Shown in pieces: positions 17,844-26,970 of a DNA stretch of 52,535 bases; positions within the stretch are counted from its first letter, which is position 1, and each line of letters opens with the position of its first letter. The translations under genes were made by a program, and so were the position numbers. Under the pieces are notes generated by a model. It ran no database searches, had not been told where the DNA came from, and saw only the letters and a program-made list of their open reading frames with translations. The DNA is from Bacteroidales bacterium (lineage in GTDB: Bacteria > Bacteroidota > Bacteroidia > Bacteroidales > 4484-276). The stretch is taken from contig JAOZMX010000004.1 in the NCBI GenBank assembly GCA_029934065.1, positions 1 through 52,535 on the forward strand, read 5' to 3'.

Positions 17844-18009
17844 TTTGTACTTTTTACTTTTTTTGAAAATTTTAATAAAATTAAATTGTGAACGAAGGTA
17901 TCATTTTATTATTTCCCGGCTTGCAGAGCTTAACACTTTTTTAGAGAAAAGCAGCAAAGACGTTCGTCAACATAAAAACAAACGCTTTTGATGGCGGATA
18001 TCAACGGAC

Positions 18010-19590
18010 TCAACGTTTCCAATTTCCGTCTTCGAGACGCCATATCATCAGCGGATTGCTGTTGCGAAGCGCATCGGGCAGCAGATGTTCCGGGTAATTC
18101 TGAAAACTGACGGGTCGCACCCATCTTTTGATGGCCGCCGTTCCCACCGAAGTGAAACGGGCATCGGTAGTGGCCGGAAACGGACCGCCGTGGAACATGG
18201 AATGACACACCTCAACACCCGTCGGGAAATCGTTGATGATCAACCGGCCAGCCTTTTGCCTTAAAACGCCGGCAAGAGACGAATAAGCAGCAAGTTCCTC
18301 GCCGCCGGCACAATGGATGGTTGCCGTAAGATGACCGTGCAACTTACCGGCGATCCTCATCAGATCATCTTTACCATCAGCTTGAATAATAAGCGTTGAA
18401 GGGCCGAACACTTCCAGTTCAAGGGTATCGTCCTCCAAAAAACGTTCGGCAGTGGTTTTAAGCAAATAGGTCGTAGCTTCGCACGCTCCGGCAGCCTCAA
18501 AACCTTTCGTGATAAGTTCAACATGCTCCATCGTGGTCAGCCGGGAGATTCCTTGTTCAAAATTGGCTTTCATTCTTCGAGAGAGCATCACACCGGGAGT
18601 TTGTTCGTTGATCTTCTCTTTGAGATAATCCACAAAGGCGTCGCTATGCTGGCTTTTCGACAGGATGACCACGCCGGGATTGGTACAAAACTGCCCCACA
18701 CCAAGTGTGAACGAACCAAGCAATCCGTCGGCAATTTCCTTCGCACGGTGTTCAAGGGCACCGGGCAGGATGAACACCGGGTTGGTGCTTCCCATCTCGG
18801 CGTAAACGGGAATGGGTTCCGGTCGTCTGACGGCAGCATCAAAAAGCGCTTTACCTCCCGCATACGATCCGGTGAAGCCGACGGCTTTGATTTGCGGATG
18901 ATTCACCAGCGACATGCCCACATGCGACGAAACGCCGTGCAGCAACGAAAAAACCCCGTCGGGCATCCCGGCCTTACGGATAGCCTCCCGCATGGCATAG
19001 CCCAGCATTTCGGATGTTCCCGGATGACCGGGATGCGCTTTGTAAACCACCGGGCAACCCGCCGCCAGTGCCGATGCGGTGTCACCGCCGGCAACGGTGA
19101 ATGCCAGCGGAAAGTTTCCCGCTCCGAAAACGGCCACCGGCCCCATGGGAATCTGCATCTGACGAATATCCTTTTTGGGCAGAGGTTGCCTATCGGGGAT
19201 GGCATGGTCAATACGGGCTTCCACCCACGATCCTTCGCGTACCACTTCGGCAAACAGCCGCAACTGATTCACGGTTCTTGTCCGTTCGCCCGTCAGCCGT
19301 TCTTCGGTGAGTGCCGTCTCGGCCATGCAGCGGCGAATCAACTCATCACCCAGATGCAAAATTTCTTCGGCTATGGCCTCCAGAAAAACCGCCCTTTTTT
19401 CCGGCTCCGTGTTCCGGTAAACCTCAAAAGCTTTTGCCGCTTTTTCAACGGCCGTATTGATCTCTTCATCAACAGCATCCGCATAAGCGGGTTCGAGATT
19501 TTGTAGCGTTGTGGGATCGGTACCGTAAAAAAGGCTGTCTCCCCGTCGCGATGTTTCATTGCCGATAAAATGAATTCCCTGAAGTTGCAT
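18010..19590 (-). CDS. aldehyde dehydrogenase (NADP+), ketoglutarate-semialdehyde type
   Basis: From ATG at 19588-19590 the protein has 526 residues. The longer open frame adds 27 residues with no family support, and a TAnnTTTG promoter lies inside that extension. Visible motifs are FGAGNFPLAF near 155, GFTGSYAGG near 238, the catalytic Glu265 in AEMGSTNP and the catalytic Cys302 in GQFCTNPG. The length and the N-terminal GDSLFYGTDPTT segment match the alpha-ketoglutaric semialdehyde (2,5-dioxopentanoate) dehydrogenases used in sugar-acid and hydroxyproline breakdown. No partner dehydratase or racemase is nearby, so the true substrate is uncertain. Confidence 0.85.
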   Translation of the reverse strand: MQLQGIHFIGNETSRRGDSLFYGTDPTTLQNLEPAYADAVDEEINTAVEKAAKAFEVYRNTEPEKRAVFLEAIAEEILHLGDELIRRCMAETALTEERLTGERTRTVNQLRLFAEVVREGSWVEARIDHAIPDRQPLPKKDIRQMQIPMGPVAVFGAGNFPLAFTVAGGDTASALAAGCPVVYKAHPGHPGTSEMLGYAMREAIRKAGMPDGVFSLLHGVSSHVGMSLVNHPQIKAVGFTGSYAGGKALFDAAVRRPEPIPVYAEMGSTNPVFILPGALEHRAKEIADGLLGSFTLGVGQFCTNPGVVILSKSQHSDAFVDYLKEKINEQTPGVMLSRRMKANFEQGISRLTTMEHVELITKGFEAAGACEATTYLLKTTAERFLEDDTLELEVFGPSTLIIQADGKDDLMRIAGKLHGHLTATIHCAGGEELAAYSSLAGVLRQKAGRLIINDFPTGVEVCHSMFHGGPFPATTDARFTSVGTAAIKRWVRPVSFQNYPEHLLPDALRNSNPLMIWRLEDGNWKR

Positions 19591-19609
19591 AATCAAATCA
19601 TTTTTCAGG

Positions 19610-19617
19610 CAAAAATA
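19610..19617 (-). promoter_or_regulatory. Bacteroidota -7 promoter element of the aldehyde dehydrogenase gene
   Basis: On the minus strand this reads TATTTTTG, matching TAnnTTTG, 19 bases before the chosen start at 19590. Its position supports that start over the longer open frame. Confidence 0.6.
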
Positions 19618-19734
19618 CGATTTATCATGGTAACAGGATAAGGGTGGAAAATAAATTATCCGCAGTCGCATTGCGAATAAATCAGAATTATTCGCAATAG
19701 AATTATGAATAATATTATATTAAGTCAAATGCAG

Positions 19735-21393
19735 CTATGCCGAAGTCTTTTCCATGTATAAAAACCGCTTCACCTTTTTGGTGGCAGTTTTAATGAATTC
19801 GTCTTTCCAGGGTTTAACCATCTGTATCTTCGAAAATTTGTTCACCCTTGCATTGACATAATCATGCAACTCGTTGCTGAGCTGTTCGCATTTTTCTTCC
19901 ATATAATCCGACACTTCACCTTTCAGGTGGCGGTATTTATCTTCTATTTCATCGCGGTTGAACCGTACCATGGCCACCAGTTTTCCCTTTTGCTGAATGA
20001 CCAAAGATTCGAGAACATGTTTAAAATTGTTGATCACCGATTCGATGTCTTCCGGGAAAATATTTTCTCCTCCGGCACCAATGATCACATTTTTGCTCCG
20101 TCCGCGAATATAGAGATAGTTGGTGTCGTCCAGTATTCCGAGGTCGCCGGTCTTAAACCAGCCGTCTTCGGTAAAGACCTTTTTGGTGAGTTCCGGTTCT
20201 TTGTAATATCCCATCATCACGTTGGGTCCTTTGGCCAGTATCTCTCCCTCACCCGTCATCTTGCCCGGGTTGTCTATCTTTAATGTTACCCCCGTCAGCG
20301 GCGGGCCTGTGGATTGCAACTTGGTGTTCTGCGGATTGACACCGGCAAGCAACGGAGAGGTCTCCGTCAGTCCGTAACCGATGGCATACGGGAATTTTGC
20401 CTCACGGAGAAATTTCTCTACCGTTTTGTCCAGTTTGGCACCGCCAATACCGAAAAATTTCAGCTCTCCTCCGAAGGTGCGCATCAGTTTTTTGCCCGCC
20501 ATCCGGTTGAACCGTTTCCGTAAAGGTGGTACGGCATACAACGAACTAATGAGTTTGTTTTTATGGAATGCCGGAGAAATTTTACTCCGGTAAATTTTTT
20601 CAATGATCAAAGGAACAGTGAGCATCAGCGTGGGTCTGACGGCCTTGAGTGCCGGAAGAAGAACAGCCGGCGTGGGTAATTTTTGAAGGTAATAAATGCT
20701 GGAACCGCAAAGGATCGGCAGAATAAAGCCGATGGTATTTTCGTATGTATGCGACAATGGAAGCACCGACAAGAACCGATCGTATTCGTTGATCTCCTGT
20801 ATGTCTCTGCTTGCAATGGCATTGGAACAGATATTCTTGTGCGACAGCATCACTCCTTTTGATTTTCCGGTAGTTCCCGAGGTATAGATGATCACCGCAA
20901 GGTCGTCTTCCCGGACGGTATAAGTGCCGTTCGGTTTTTGGAGTTCCCTGAAACGGGCACCCCACCTGCTGCTATCCTGAACCGTAAAATCTTCGATCAT
21001 GATCCGGTAACGCAAGGATTCAAAATCCTGACCTTCGATCTTTTTCAAAAGTCCGTTCGAAACGAATATGGCTTTTGACTGCGAATGGGTCAGCACGTTT
21101 TTTATCTCGTTTTCGCTAAAATCCGGCAAAATGGGAACGACCACGGCACCCATGGAAACAATCGCAAAATAAGCGACACCCCAGTTGGGCATGTTGGAGC
21201 TCAACAATGCAACACGGTCTCCCGGCTGGATCTTCAGCTTTTCCAATAAAGCCGTAACCGCCTCCTTACGTTCGTTGAATTCGTTATAATTTAAGGGTAC
21301 TTCTCCGACATAAGCCACCAGTGGCCTTTTGCCGTATTTTTCAACCGACCTTTGAAGCAGTGCCGGTAATGTTAAAACAAAATCTTTTTGCAT
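19735..21393 (-). CDS. AMP-forming long-chain fatty acid--CoA ligase
   Basis: This is a 552-residue acyl-adenylate-forming enzyme. The P-loop-like motif YTSGTTGKSKG is at 170-180, GYGLTETSPLLA near 345 is the A5 motif, and GWFKTGDLG near 413 is A7. The GRSKNVII hinge and a C-terminal domain with catalytic-type lysines follow. It activates fatty acids to acyl-CoA for degradation or lipid synthesis. There is no membrane segment. It is divergent from the DUF5916 gene, with a TAnnTTTG promoter 18 bases upstream of its start. Confidence 0.9.
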   Translation of the reverse strand: MQKDFVLTLPALLQRSVEKYGKRPLVAYVGEVPLNYNEFNERKEAVTALLEKLKIQPGDRVALLSSNMPNWGVAYFAIVSMGAVVVPILPDFSENEIKNVLTHSQSKAIFVSNGLLKKIEGQDFESLRYRIMIEDFTVQDSSRWGARFRELQKPNGTYTVREDDLAVIIYTSGTTGKSKGVMLSHKNICSNAIASRDIQEINEYDRFLSVLPLSHTYENTIGFILPILCGSSIYYLQKLPTPAVLLPALKAVRPTLMLTVPLIIEKIYRSKISPAFHKNKLISSLYAVPPLRKRFNRMAGKKLMRTFGGELKFFGIGGAKLDKTVEKFLREAKFPYAIGYGLTETSPLLAGVNPQNTKLQSTGPPLTGVTLKIDNPGKMTGEGEILAKGPNVMMGYYKEPELTKKVFTEDGWFKTGDLGILDDTNYLYIRGRSKNVIIGAGGENIFPEDIESVINNFKHVLESLVIQQKGKLVAMVRFNRDEIEDKYRHLKGEVSDYMEEKCEQLSNELHDYVNARVNKFSKIQMVKPWKDEFIKTATKKVKRFLYMEKTSA

Positions 21394-21411
21394 AATGTAC
21401 TATTGTGGGTG

Positions 21412-21419
21412 CAAAAATA
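21412..21419 (-). promoter_or_regulatory. Bacteroidota -7 promoter element of the acyl-CoA ligase gene
   Basis: On the minus strand this reads TATTTTTG, matching TAnnTTTG, 18 bases before the start codon at 21391-21393. Confidence 0.6.
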
Positions 21420-21543
21420 CACATTATTTAGATATTTTTATTCGCAACATCGTAAATATACTTAAAATTCAAAACTTGCTGTAACAAAAGTTTCGTATTA
21501 TTGTCTTAAATAAAACAAATAAATTCTGTCAAAGCAATTCCGG

Positions 21544-24177
21544 TTGAAAAAATTTTATCTTCATATTATCCTGTTTTGGTTGCTTTCGGTGATGGTAATG
21601 CCCTCCTATGCGCAGGACAGCATCCGGAAATACCATACGAAACGCCTCATTGGGAAGCCCCCGGTTATTGACGGAAAAGCAGAGGAACAGGCTTGGGAAT
21701 CGGTGGAGTGGAGCGGCGATTTCATTCAGCGGGAACCTTACGACAACAAGCCACCGAGCCAGCAAACAGCCTTTAAACTGCTTTACGACGACAACAACCT
21801 GTACGTTATCATCCGGGCCTTCGACACGGAACCCGATCAAATCGAGAGACGGCTTTCGAGGCGCGATAGCTGGAGCGGCGACTGGGTCGCCATCGGCTTT
21901 GACAGCTATGACGACAAGCTGACGGGTTTTGTTTTTTCGGTTAATGCTGCCGGTGTGAAAAACGACGGAATAGCTACCAATGATACGGATTTCGATGATA
22001 CGTGGGACCCGGTATGGTACACCAAAGTGAGCACTGACGACCTGGGCTGGACGGCGGAAATGAAAATTCCTTTGACACAACTGCGCTTTTCAAAAAAAGA
22101 ACAATATGTTTGGGGATTAGAATTGGTGAGAACATTGTACCGGAAAGAGGAAATGTCGCTATGGCAGCCCATTCCGCAGGAAGCTTCCGGATGGGTCAGC
22201 CTGTGGGGCGAGCTGCACGGCATCGAAAATATCAAACCGCACAAAGAAGTCGAGTTGATTCCTTATGTGATGGGAGACGTAAAAACGTATGAAGAAGAAG
22301 AAGGCAATCCCTACATGAAGGGCACCGACCTGGGTGCAAATGCCGGCCTGGACGGCAAAATTGCCGTCACCAACAACATGACGCTCAATTTTACGATCAA
22401 TCCCGATTTCGGTCAGGTGGAGGCCGACCCCTCGGAAGTCAACCTTACGGCATTCGAATCGTTTTTCGAGGAGAAACGCCCGTTTTTTATTGAAGGAAGT
22501 AATATTTACGATTATCCTTTATCGCCCAGCGGCGGCTTTTTCGGTAACACCAATTTGTTTTATTCCAGACGCATCGGCCGCCGGCCTCATTATTACCCCG
22601 ACGTTGCAAGCGACGAATTTGTCAAAATACCTGAATTCACACGCATACTCGGTGCCATGAAGCTCTCCGGAAAAACACAAAACGGCTGGTCTGTCGGTGT
22701 GCTCGAAAGCCTGACCAACAACGAGAAAGCGAAAATTGACCACATGGGGACGGAGCGTAAAGAGGTGATCGAGCCGATGACCAACTATTTTAACACACGC
22801 ATTCAAAAAGACATCAATAAGGGAAATACCACGGTCGGCGGAATGGTAACGGCCACCAACAGGTTCATTAACGACAGCACGCTTGATTTTTTACCTTCAT
22901 CGGCTTATACACAAGGATTTGACTTTCAAAATTTCTGGAAAGACAAAGCCTATTACCTGAGTGCAAGGGCAGTGTTCAGCGAGATCAGCGGCTCCACCGA
23001 AGCCATCACACGTCTGCAGCAGGCCCCGCAGCGGTATTTTCAACGGCCTGATGTTTCGCATGTATCGGTGGATACAACAAAAACAAGTTTGTTGGGCAAC
23101 GGGGGAAACATTGAAGGAGGAAAAACAGGCGGACATCTGAATTTCGGCGGCAGGTTTACATGGAGCACTCCCGGTCTGGATTTGAACGATATGGGATTCC
23201 TGTCCTTGACCGATTATTATAACCAGTCGGTGTGGGGCGGATACCGGATATGGGAACCCTTCAGCATTTTCAGAAGCATGAGAATCAATGCCAGCGAATG
23301 GTCGGGTTGGGATTTTGCAAGCAGGCACCTCTATACAGGAATAAATCTTAATTTTAACAGCCAATTCAAAAATTACTGGTCTTTGGGGGTTGGCGTCAAC
23401 AGGGAATTTTTTGATATAGACCGGCATCAGTTGCGTGGTGGCCCTGCCTTGAGAGCTCCCGGAAACACTTTTAATTGGTTTTATATCGGTTCCGACACCA
23501 GAAAGAAACTTTCTTTTGATGTTTCGATATTTAACGGATGGGGTGATGATCAATATACCCGGAGTGTCGGTTTGAGTTTCGAAATTGCTTACCGCCCGCT
23601 GGATTTTTTGCAAATCTCACTGGAACCCGGATACAATAAGGAGAAACAGCAGGTTATTTATATCGGAACTTTTGAAACGGATGAAGGAAAAAGCTACGTG
23701 GTTTCGGAAATCAAACAGGAGTTTATGAGTGCCGATCTGCGGATCAATCTTTCCATTACACCGGATCTTTCCATTCAGTTTTGGGGACAACCGTTTTTGT
23801 TTTCAGGAGATTATGACGATTATAAAAAAGTCATTGACCCGATGGCCTCTGATTGGCAGGATCAGTATCATGATTTTACCGGTAACGAGATTATTTACAA
23901 TGAAGAAGATAACTATTATACTGTTGACGAAAACAGAGACGGTATTGCCGATTACAGTTTCGGAAATCCCGATTTCAGTTTTAATGAATTCCGTTCCAAT
24001 CTGGTCATTCGGTGGGAATACATCCCGGGTTCAACAGCATATCTTGTCTGGTCGCAGGGGCGTACGGGATATGCTCCTGACGGACGGTTCAGCTTTTCGG
24101 AAAATATGAACCGGTTGCTGAATGCTCCCCCTGAAAATGTTTTTTTACTCAAACTCTCCTACCGTTTCAGTTTTTAA
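21544..24177 (+). CDS. DUF5916 outer-membrane protein with CBM9-like N-terminal domain
   Basis: This is an 877-residue protein. Residues 1-23 form a signal peptide. Residues about 30-215 are a carbohydrate-binding family 9-like domain (PVIDGKAEEQAWESVEW, later WTAEMKIPLTQLRF). From about 230 to the end is the DUF5916 region, with FGQVEADPSEVNLTAFE and FFEEKRPFFIEG segments and beta strands ending in an aromatic LSYRFSF terminus typical of outer-membrane barrels. The only start matching the signal peptide is TTG at 21544; no in-frame ATG lies just upstream. The function of DUF5916 proteins is not established; binding or transport of a glycan-like ligand is a guess. Confidence 0.85.
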   Translation: MKKFYLHIILFWLLSVMVMPSYAQDSIRKYHTKRLIGKPPVIDGKAEEQAWESVEWSGDFIQREPYDNKPPSQQTAFKLLYDDNNLYVIIRAFDTEPDQIERRLSRRDSWSGDWVAIGFDSYDDKLTGFVFSVNAAGVKNDGIATNDTDFDDTWDPVWYTKVSTDDLGWTAEMKIPLTQLRFSKKEQYVWGLELVRTLYRKEEMSLWQPIPQEASGWVSLWGELHGIENIKPHKEVELIPYVMGDVKTYEEEEGNPYMKGTDLGANAGLDGKIAVTNNMTLNFTINPDFGQVEADPSEVNLTAFESFFEEKRPFFIEGSNIYDYPLSPSGGFFGNTNLFYSRRIGRRPHYYPDVASDEFVKIPEFTRILGAMKLSGKTQNGWSVGVLESLTNNEKAKIDHMGTERKEVIEPMTNYFNTRIQKDINKGNTTVGGMVTATNRFINDSTLDFLPSSAYTQGFDFQNFWKDKAYYLSARAVFSEISGSTEAITRLQQAPQRYFQRPDVSHVSVDTTKTSLLGNGGNIEGGKTGGHLNFGGRFTWSTPGLDLNDMGFLSLTDYYNQSVWGGYRIWEPFSIFRSMRINASEWSGWDFASRHLYTGINLNFNSQFKNYWSLGVGVNREFFDIDRHQLRGGPALRAPGNTFNWFYIGSDTRKKLSFDVSIFNGWGDDQYTRSVGLSFEIAYRPLDFLQISLEPGYNKEKQQVIYIGTFETDEGKSYVVSEIKQEFMSADLRINLSITPDLSIQFWGQPFLFSGDYDDYKKVIDPMASDWQDQYHDFTGNEIIYNEEDNYYTVDENRDGIADYSFGNPDFSFNEFRSNLVIRWEYIPGSTAYLVWSQGRTGYAPDGRFSFSENMNRLLNAPPENVFLLKLSYRFSF

Positions 24178-24250
24178 ATACAACCCAATCAATTCATTTC
24201 AATTTCCGTTAACAAGAATGATAAAACCTTTTCTTTTTATCTGAATTAAT

Positions 24251-24258
24251 TATTTTTG
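24251..24258 (+). promoter_or_regulatory. Bacteroidota -7 promoter element of the metallophosphoesterase gene
   Basis: TATTTTTG matches TAnnTTTG and lies 33 bases before the ATG at 24292. Confidence 0.5.
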
Positions 24259-24291
24259 CCATAAAGTGTTAAGCAAAAAAAATCATTAAGC

Positions 24292-26676
24292 ATGTCAAAA
24301 AGCAGCATTATCATTACGATATTATTATTTGCATTGAATCAGGTTTATTCGGCCAACGACAAATACAGGCTGATATTGAGGGATGACCCTGCCACCACCA
24401 TGACCATTGGGTGGAACCAGATCAGTGGAACAGACCCCGTTGTCTATTACGACACCATAGACCACGGCACGAATTACAGTTTATACGCTTTTCAGAAAAG
24501 TGTTGACCGTTCGGTTTATTACCGCGGGATGCAAAACAAATTTGCAAGGCTGACGGGACTGGAACCCGACAAAGCTTACTATTTTGTCATCCACGACAGC
24601 GAAGGAACAAGTGAGCGTTACTGGTTTAAAACATCGCCGGACGACATGAGCCGGTTATCAATCATTGCGGGAGGCGACTCACGTTCCAACCGTCCGCCGC
24701 GGCAGCGGGCAAATCTTCTGGTATCCAAACTCAAGCCCAATGCCGTGTTGTTCGGGGGCGACTTTACCAAAGACGATACCGATTATCAATGGAAGAACTG
24801 GATGGACGACTGGCAGTACACCATCGCGGGTGACGGCAGAATGTTCCCCATCGTTCCGACAATGGGAAATCACGAAAGCTACCAGGTGGTTTACAATCTG
24901 TTCGACACACCCACCGAAACTTATTATTACGCAACGACATTCGGCGACAATCTGTTCAGGGTTTATACTTTAAACACCGAGGTTTCGGTATCGGGCAACC
25001 AGCTCGACTGGCTGAAGGAAGACCTTGCAACACACACCGATGCCATCTGGAAGGGTGCACAATACCATCGTCCCATGCGGCCCCACACAGCCGACAAAGA
25101 TGAAAACGACGCAGCTTACGACGCCTGGGCCAATTTGTTTTTCGAAAACCAGGTGCGCGTTATTGTTGAATGCGATGCGCATGTGGTAAAATACACCTGG
25201 CCCATCCAGCCCTCGCAATGGCAGGGGAATGACGAAGGTTTCATCGTTAACGACACTCACGGATGCGTATTTATCGGTGAAGGCGGATGGGGAGCTCCGT
25301 TGTACGACAACGACGACGACAAATCGTGGACCCGCAACTCGGGAAAATTCTACCAGTTTAAACTGCTCTTTATCGACGAATCGAAAATTGAAATAAGAAC
25401 CGTAAAAACCGACAATGCCAACGACGTGGGTGAAGTATCCAACGAAGACCCCTTCACCCTGCCCGAGAATCTGGATGTCTGGAACCCGTCCAACGGTGCC
25501 GTAGTGGAGATATTACCCGCTCCGCAGGTGAATGAACCGGAAATACAGTTTACGGCATCCAATCCTTCGGTTTTTCTCAACGGCGAAAATATTTCGCTGA
25601 CGGTGGAGACTTTGAACACCGGAAACGGCATTGAAAACGTGGCATTTTATGTTAACGGCGAACTGACCGAGACCATCACCACACCTCCTTATACTTTCAC
25701 TCACACTTATCCCGACGGTCAATATTACATTGAGGCTGTTGCCACCGACAGTGAGGGGCTTTTCGGCACCGATGACCTGAATGTAAGCATCGGCATTTTT
25801 ACTGAAAACGATCAGGTGAAAATTAAAAACGGTCAGGATGATGTGGAAGAGACAGAAGCCGGGGCGGTCTATTTCAGCAGCAGCGATCTGGAAATGGTCT
25901 TTGACGATTATGCCTTCATCCCCGGTGTTCCCAACGGTTTTCAAAAGATCGGGTTAAGGTTTCAGAATGTAAACATCCCGCACGGAGCAGTCATCGAGGA
26001 AGCATATATTCAGTTCCGTTCGGACGAAACCAACAGCGAGCCCGCCGAATTTCTCATCTTTGCCGAAGACAGCGGAGATGCCGCTCCTTTTGACGACGGT
26101 GATGTTTACAGCGTTTCGGCACGGCCTACCTTCGACGAATCGGTCTATTGGGAACCGCCGGCATGGACCTCCACGGGACAAACGGGGCCTACCCAAAAAA
26201 CACCCGACGTGGGCAACCTGCTGCAACAGATCATCGACCGCGACGATTGGTTGCCGGGCAACGACATTGTTTTCAAGGTTGTCGGAACCGGCGTCAGCCT
26301 AACCAACGAAGATGCCATCAGGGTGGCCGATTCTTACGAAGGCAAACCTACGTTACCGGCAACATTGAAATTCACCTACAATTACGACGCAACTGTCACG
26401 AAAATAGAAGAAGAGAGAGCCGGCTGGGAGAATTACACCATTTATCCCAATCCTTTCGGTGATCACATTAACTTTTCCACCACAGAAAGCGGAAATAAAT
26501 CCGTAAACATTCTTATTACGGACGTTTTCGGAAAAATCGTATTCTCGGAAACCGCAAAAACAAACAACGGTACCTTTACGATCAATCCCAACATCAAACA
26601 AGGTGGGGTCTATCTGGTAAAGATCATTTCAGAGTCGGGAGCAACATTGACAACAAAGAAAATGGTAAAACTCTGA
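24292..26676 (+). CDS. secreted purple-acid-phosphatase-like metallophosphoesterase with T9SS tail
   Basis: This is a 794-residue protein. Residues 1-20 form a signal peptide. A fibronectin-III-like N-terminal domain like that of purple acid phosphatases covers about 25-115. The calcineurin-like core (about 122-390) shows GGDSR (Asp129), GGDF (Asp157), GNHE (Asn193, His194), YHRP (His259) and a later DAH (His297), consistent with a two-metal site. An Ig-like domain lies at about 415-495 and a DNRLRE/CBM96-like beta domain at about 505-700. The T9SS type A sorting domain (YPNPFGD, then GGVYLVKI) fills the last 80 residues. It probably releases phosphate from organic phosphates outside the cell; the exact substrate is unknown. 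A terminator follows at 26712-26764. Confidence 0.87.
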   Translation: MSKSSIIITILLFALNQVYSANDKYRLILRDDPATTMTIGWNQISGTDPVVYYDTIDHGTNYSLYAFQKSVDRSVYYRGMQNKFARLTGLEPDKAYYFVIHDSEGTSERYWFKTSPDDMSRLSIIAGGDSRSNRPPRQRANLLVSKLKPNAVLFGGDFTKDDTDYQWKNWMDDWQYTIAGDGRMFPIVPTMGNHESYQVVYNLFDTPTETYYYATTFGDNLFRVYTLNTEVSVSGNQLDWLKEDLATHTDAIWKGAQYHRPMRPHTADKDENDAAYDAWANLFFENQVRVIVECDAHVVKYTWPIQPSQWQGNDEGFIVNDTHGCVFIGEGGWGAPLYDNDDDKSWTRNSGKFYQFKLLFIDESKIEIRTVKTDNANDVGEVSNEDPFTLPENLDVWNPSNGAVVEILPAPQVNEPEIQFTASNPSVFLNGENISLTVETLNTGNGIENVAFYVNGELTETITTPPYTFTHTYPDGQYYIEAVATDSEGLFGTDDLNVSIGIFTENDQVKIKNGQDDVEETEAGAVYFSSSDLEMVFDDYAFIPGVPNGFQKIGLRFQNVNIPHGAVIEEAYIQFRSDETNSEPAEFLIFAEDSGDAAPFDDGDVYSVSARPTFDESVYWEPPAWTSTGQTGPTQKTPDVGNLLQQIIDRDDWLPGNDIVFKVVGTGVSLTNEDAIRVADSYEGKPTLPATLKFTYNYDATVTKIEEERAGWENYTIYPNPFGDHINFSTTESGNKSVNILITDVFGKIVFSETAKTNNGTFTINPNIKQGGVYLVKIISESGATLTTKKMVKL

Positions 26677-26710
26677 TTAAATTGTCATGATGTTATAAAA
26701 TACCATCTCA

Positions 26711-26804
26711 CGCAAAGCCGCCAATAATATAAAAAAATATTTTTGGCGGCTTTGCTTATTTTTTTCTTTGCGTCTTTGCGAGAAACTCCCCTTACGTCTT
26801 TGCG
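26711..26804. repeat. cluster of CTTTGCG/CGCAAAG heptamers
   Basis: CTTTGCG occurs at 26766-26772, 26774-26780 and 26798-26804, and its complement CGCAAAG at 26711-26717, where it forms part of the terminator stem. The heptamer resembles short intergenic repeats I recall from other Bacteroidota genomes; not verified here. Confidence 0.5.
26712..26764 (+). terminator. intrinsic terminator after the metallophosphoesterase gene
   Basis: A 13-bp perfect stem (26712-26724 with 26743-26755) encloses an A/T loop and is followed by a T-rich run (26756-26764). It lies 35 bases after the stop codon at 26676. The minus-strand flank has no T-run, so it acts for the plus strand only. Confidence 0.8.
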
Positions 26805-26842
26805 TGCAAAATTTTCACACCCTTGCCTGCAAAACTCTTATC

Positions 26843-26970
26843 TTACTTCGTCAAATCATTTAATCGTTGCAAGATCGCTTTGTTTTGGGCTTTTAGTGCT
26901 TCAATCATTTGTTGTTGCTGTTCGATCATGGCCTGCTGTTCCTGTATGGCTTTCACCAATGGCACCACAA
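26843..26970 (-). pseudogene. out-of-frame C-terminal tail of the S74 fibre gene
   Basis: Adding one base at about 26967-26968 restores the reading frame from RYAEL into VVPLVKAIQEQQAMIE, a Gln-rich coiled coil, then IEALKAQNKAILQRLND and a TAA stop at 26843-26845. This is the usual end of tail-fibre-like S74 proteins. As sequenced, the gene instead stops at 26953 after ELWCHW. The cause is either a true one-base deletion or a sequencing or assembly error. Confidence 0.8.

Noticed and set aside
18523-19506. 327-codon open frame opposite the aldehyde dehydrogenase
   Set aside because: Antisense shadow; no motifs, while the opposite strand has the full active site.
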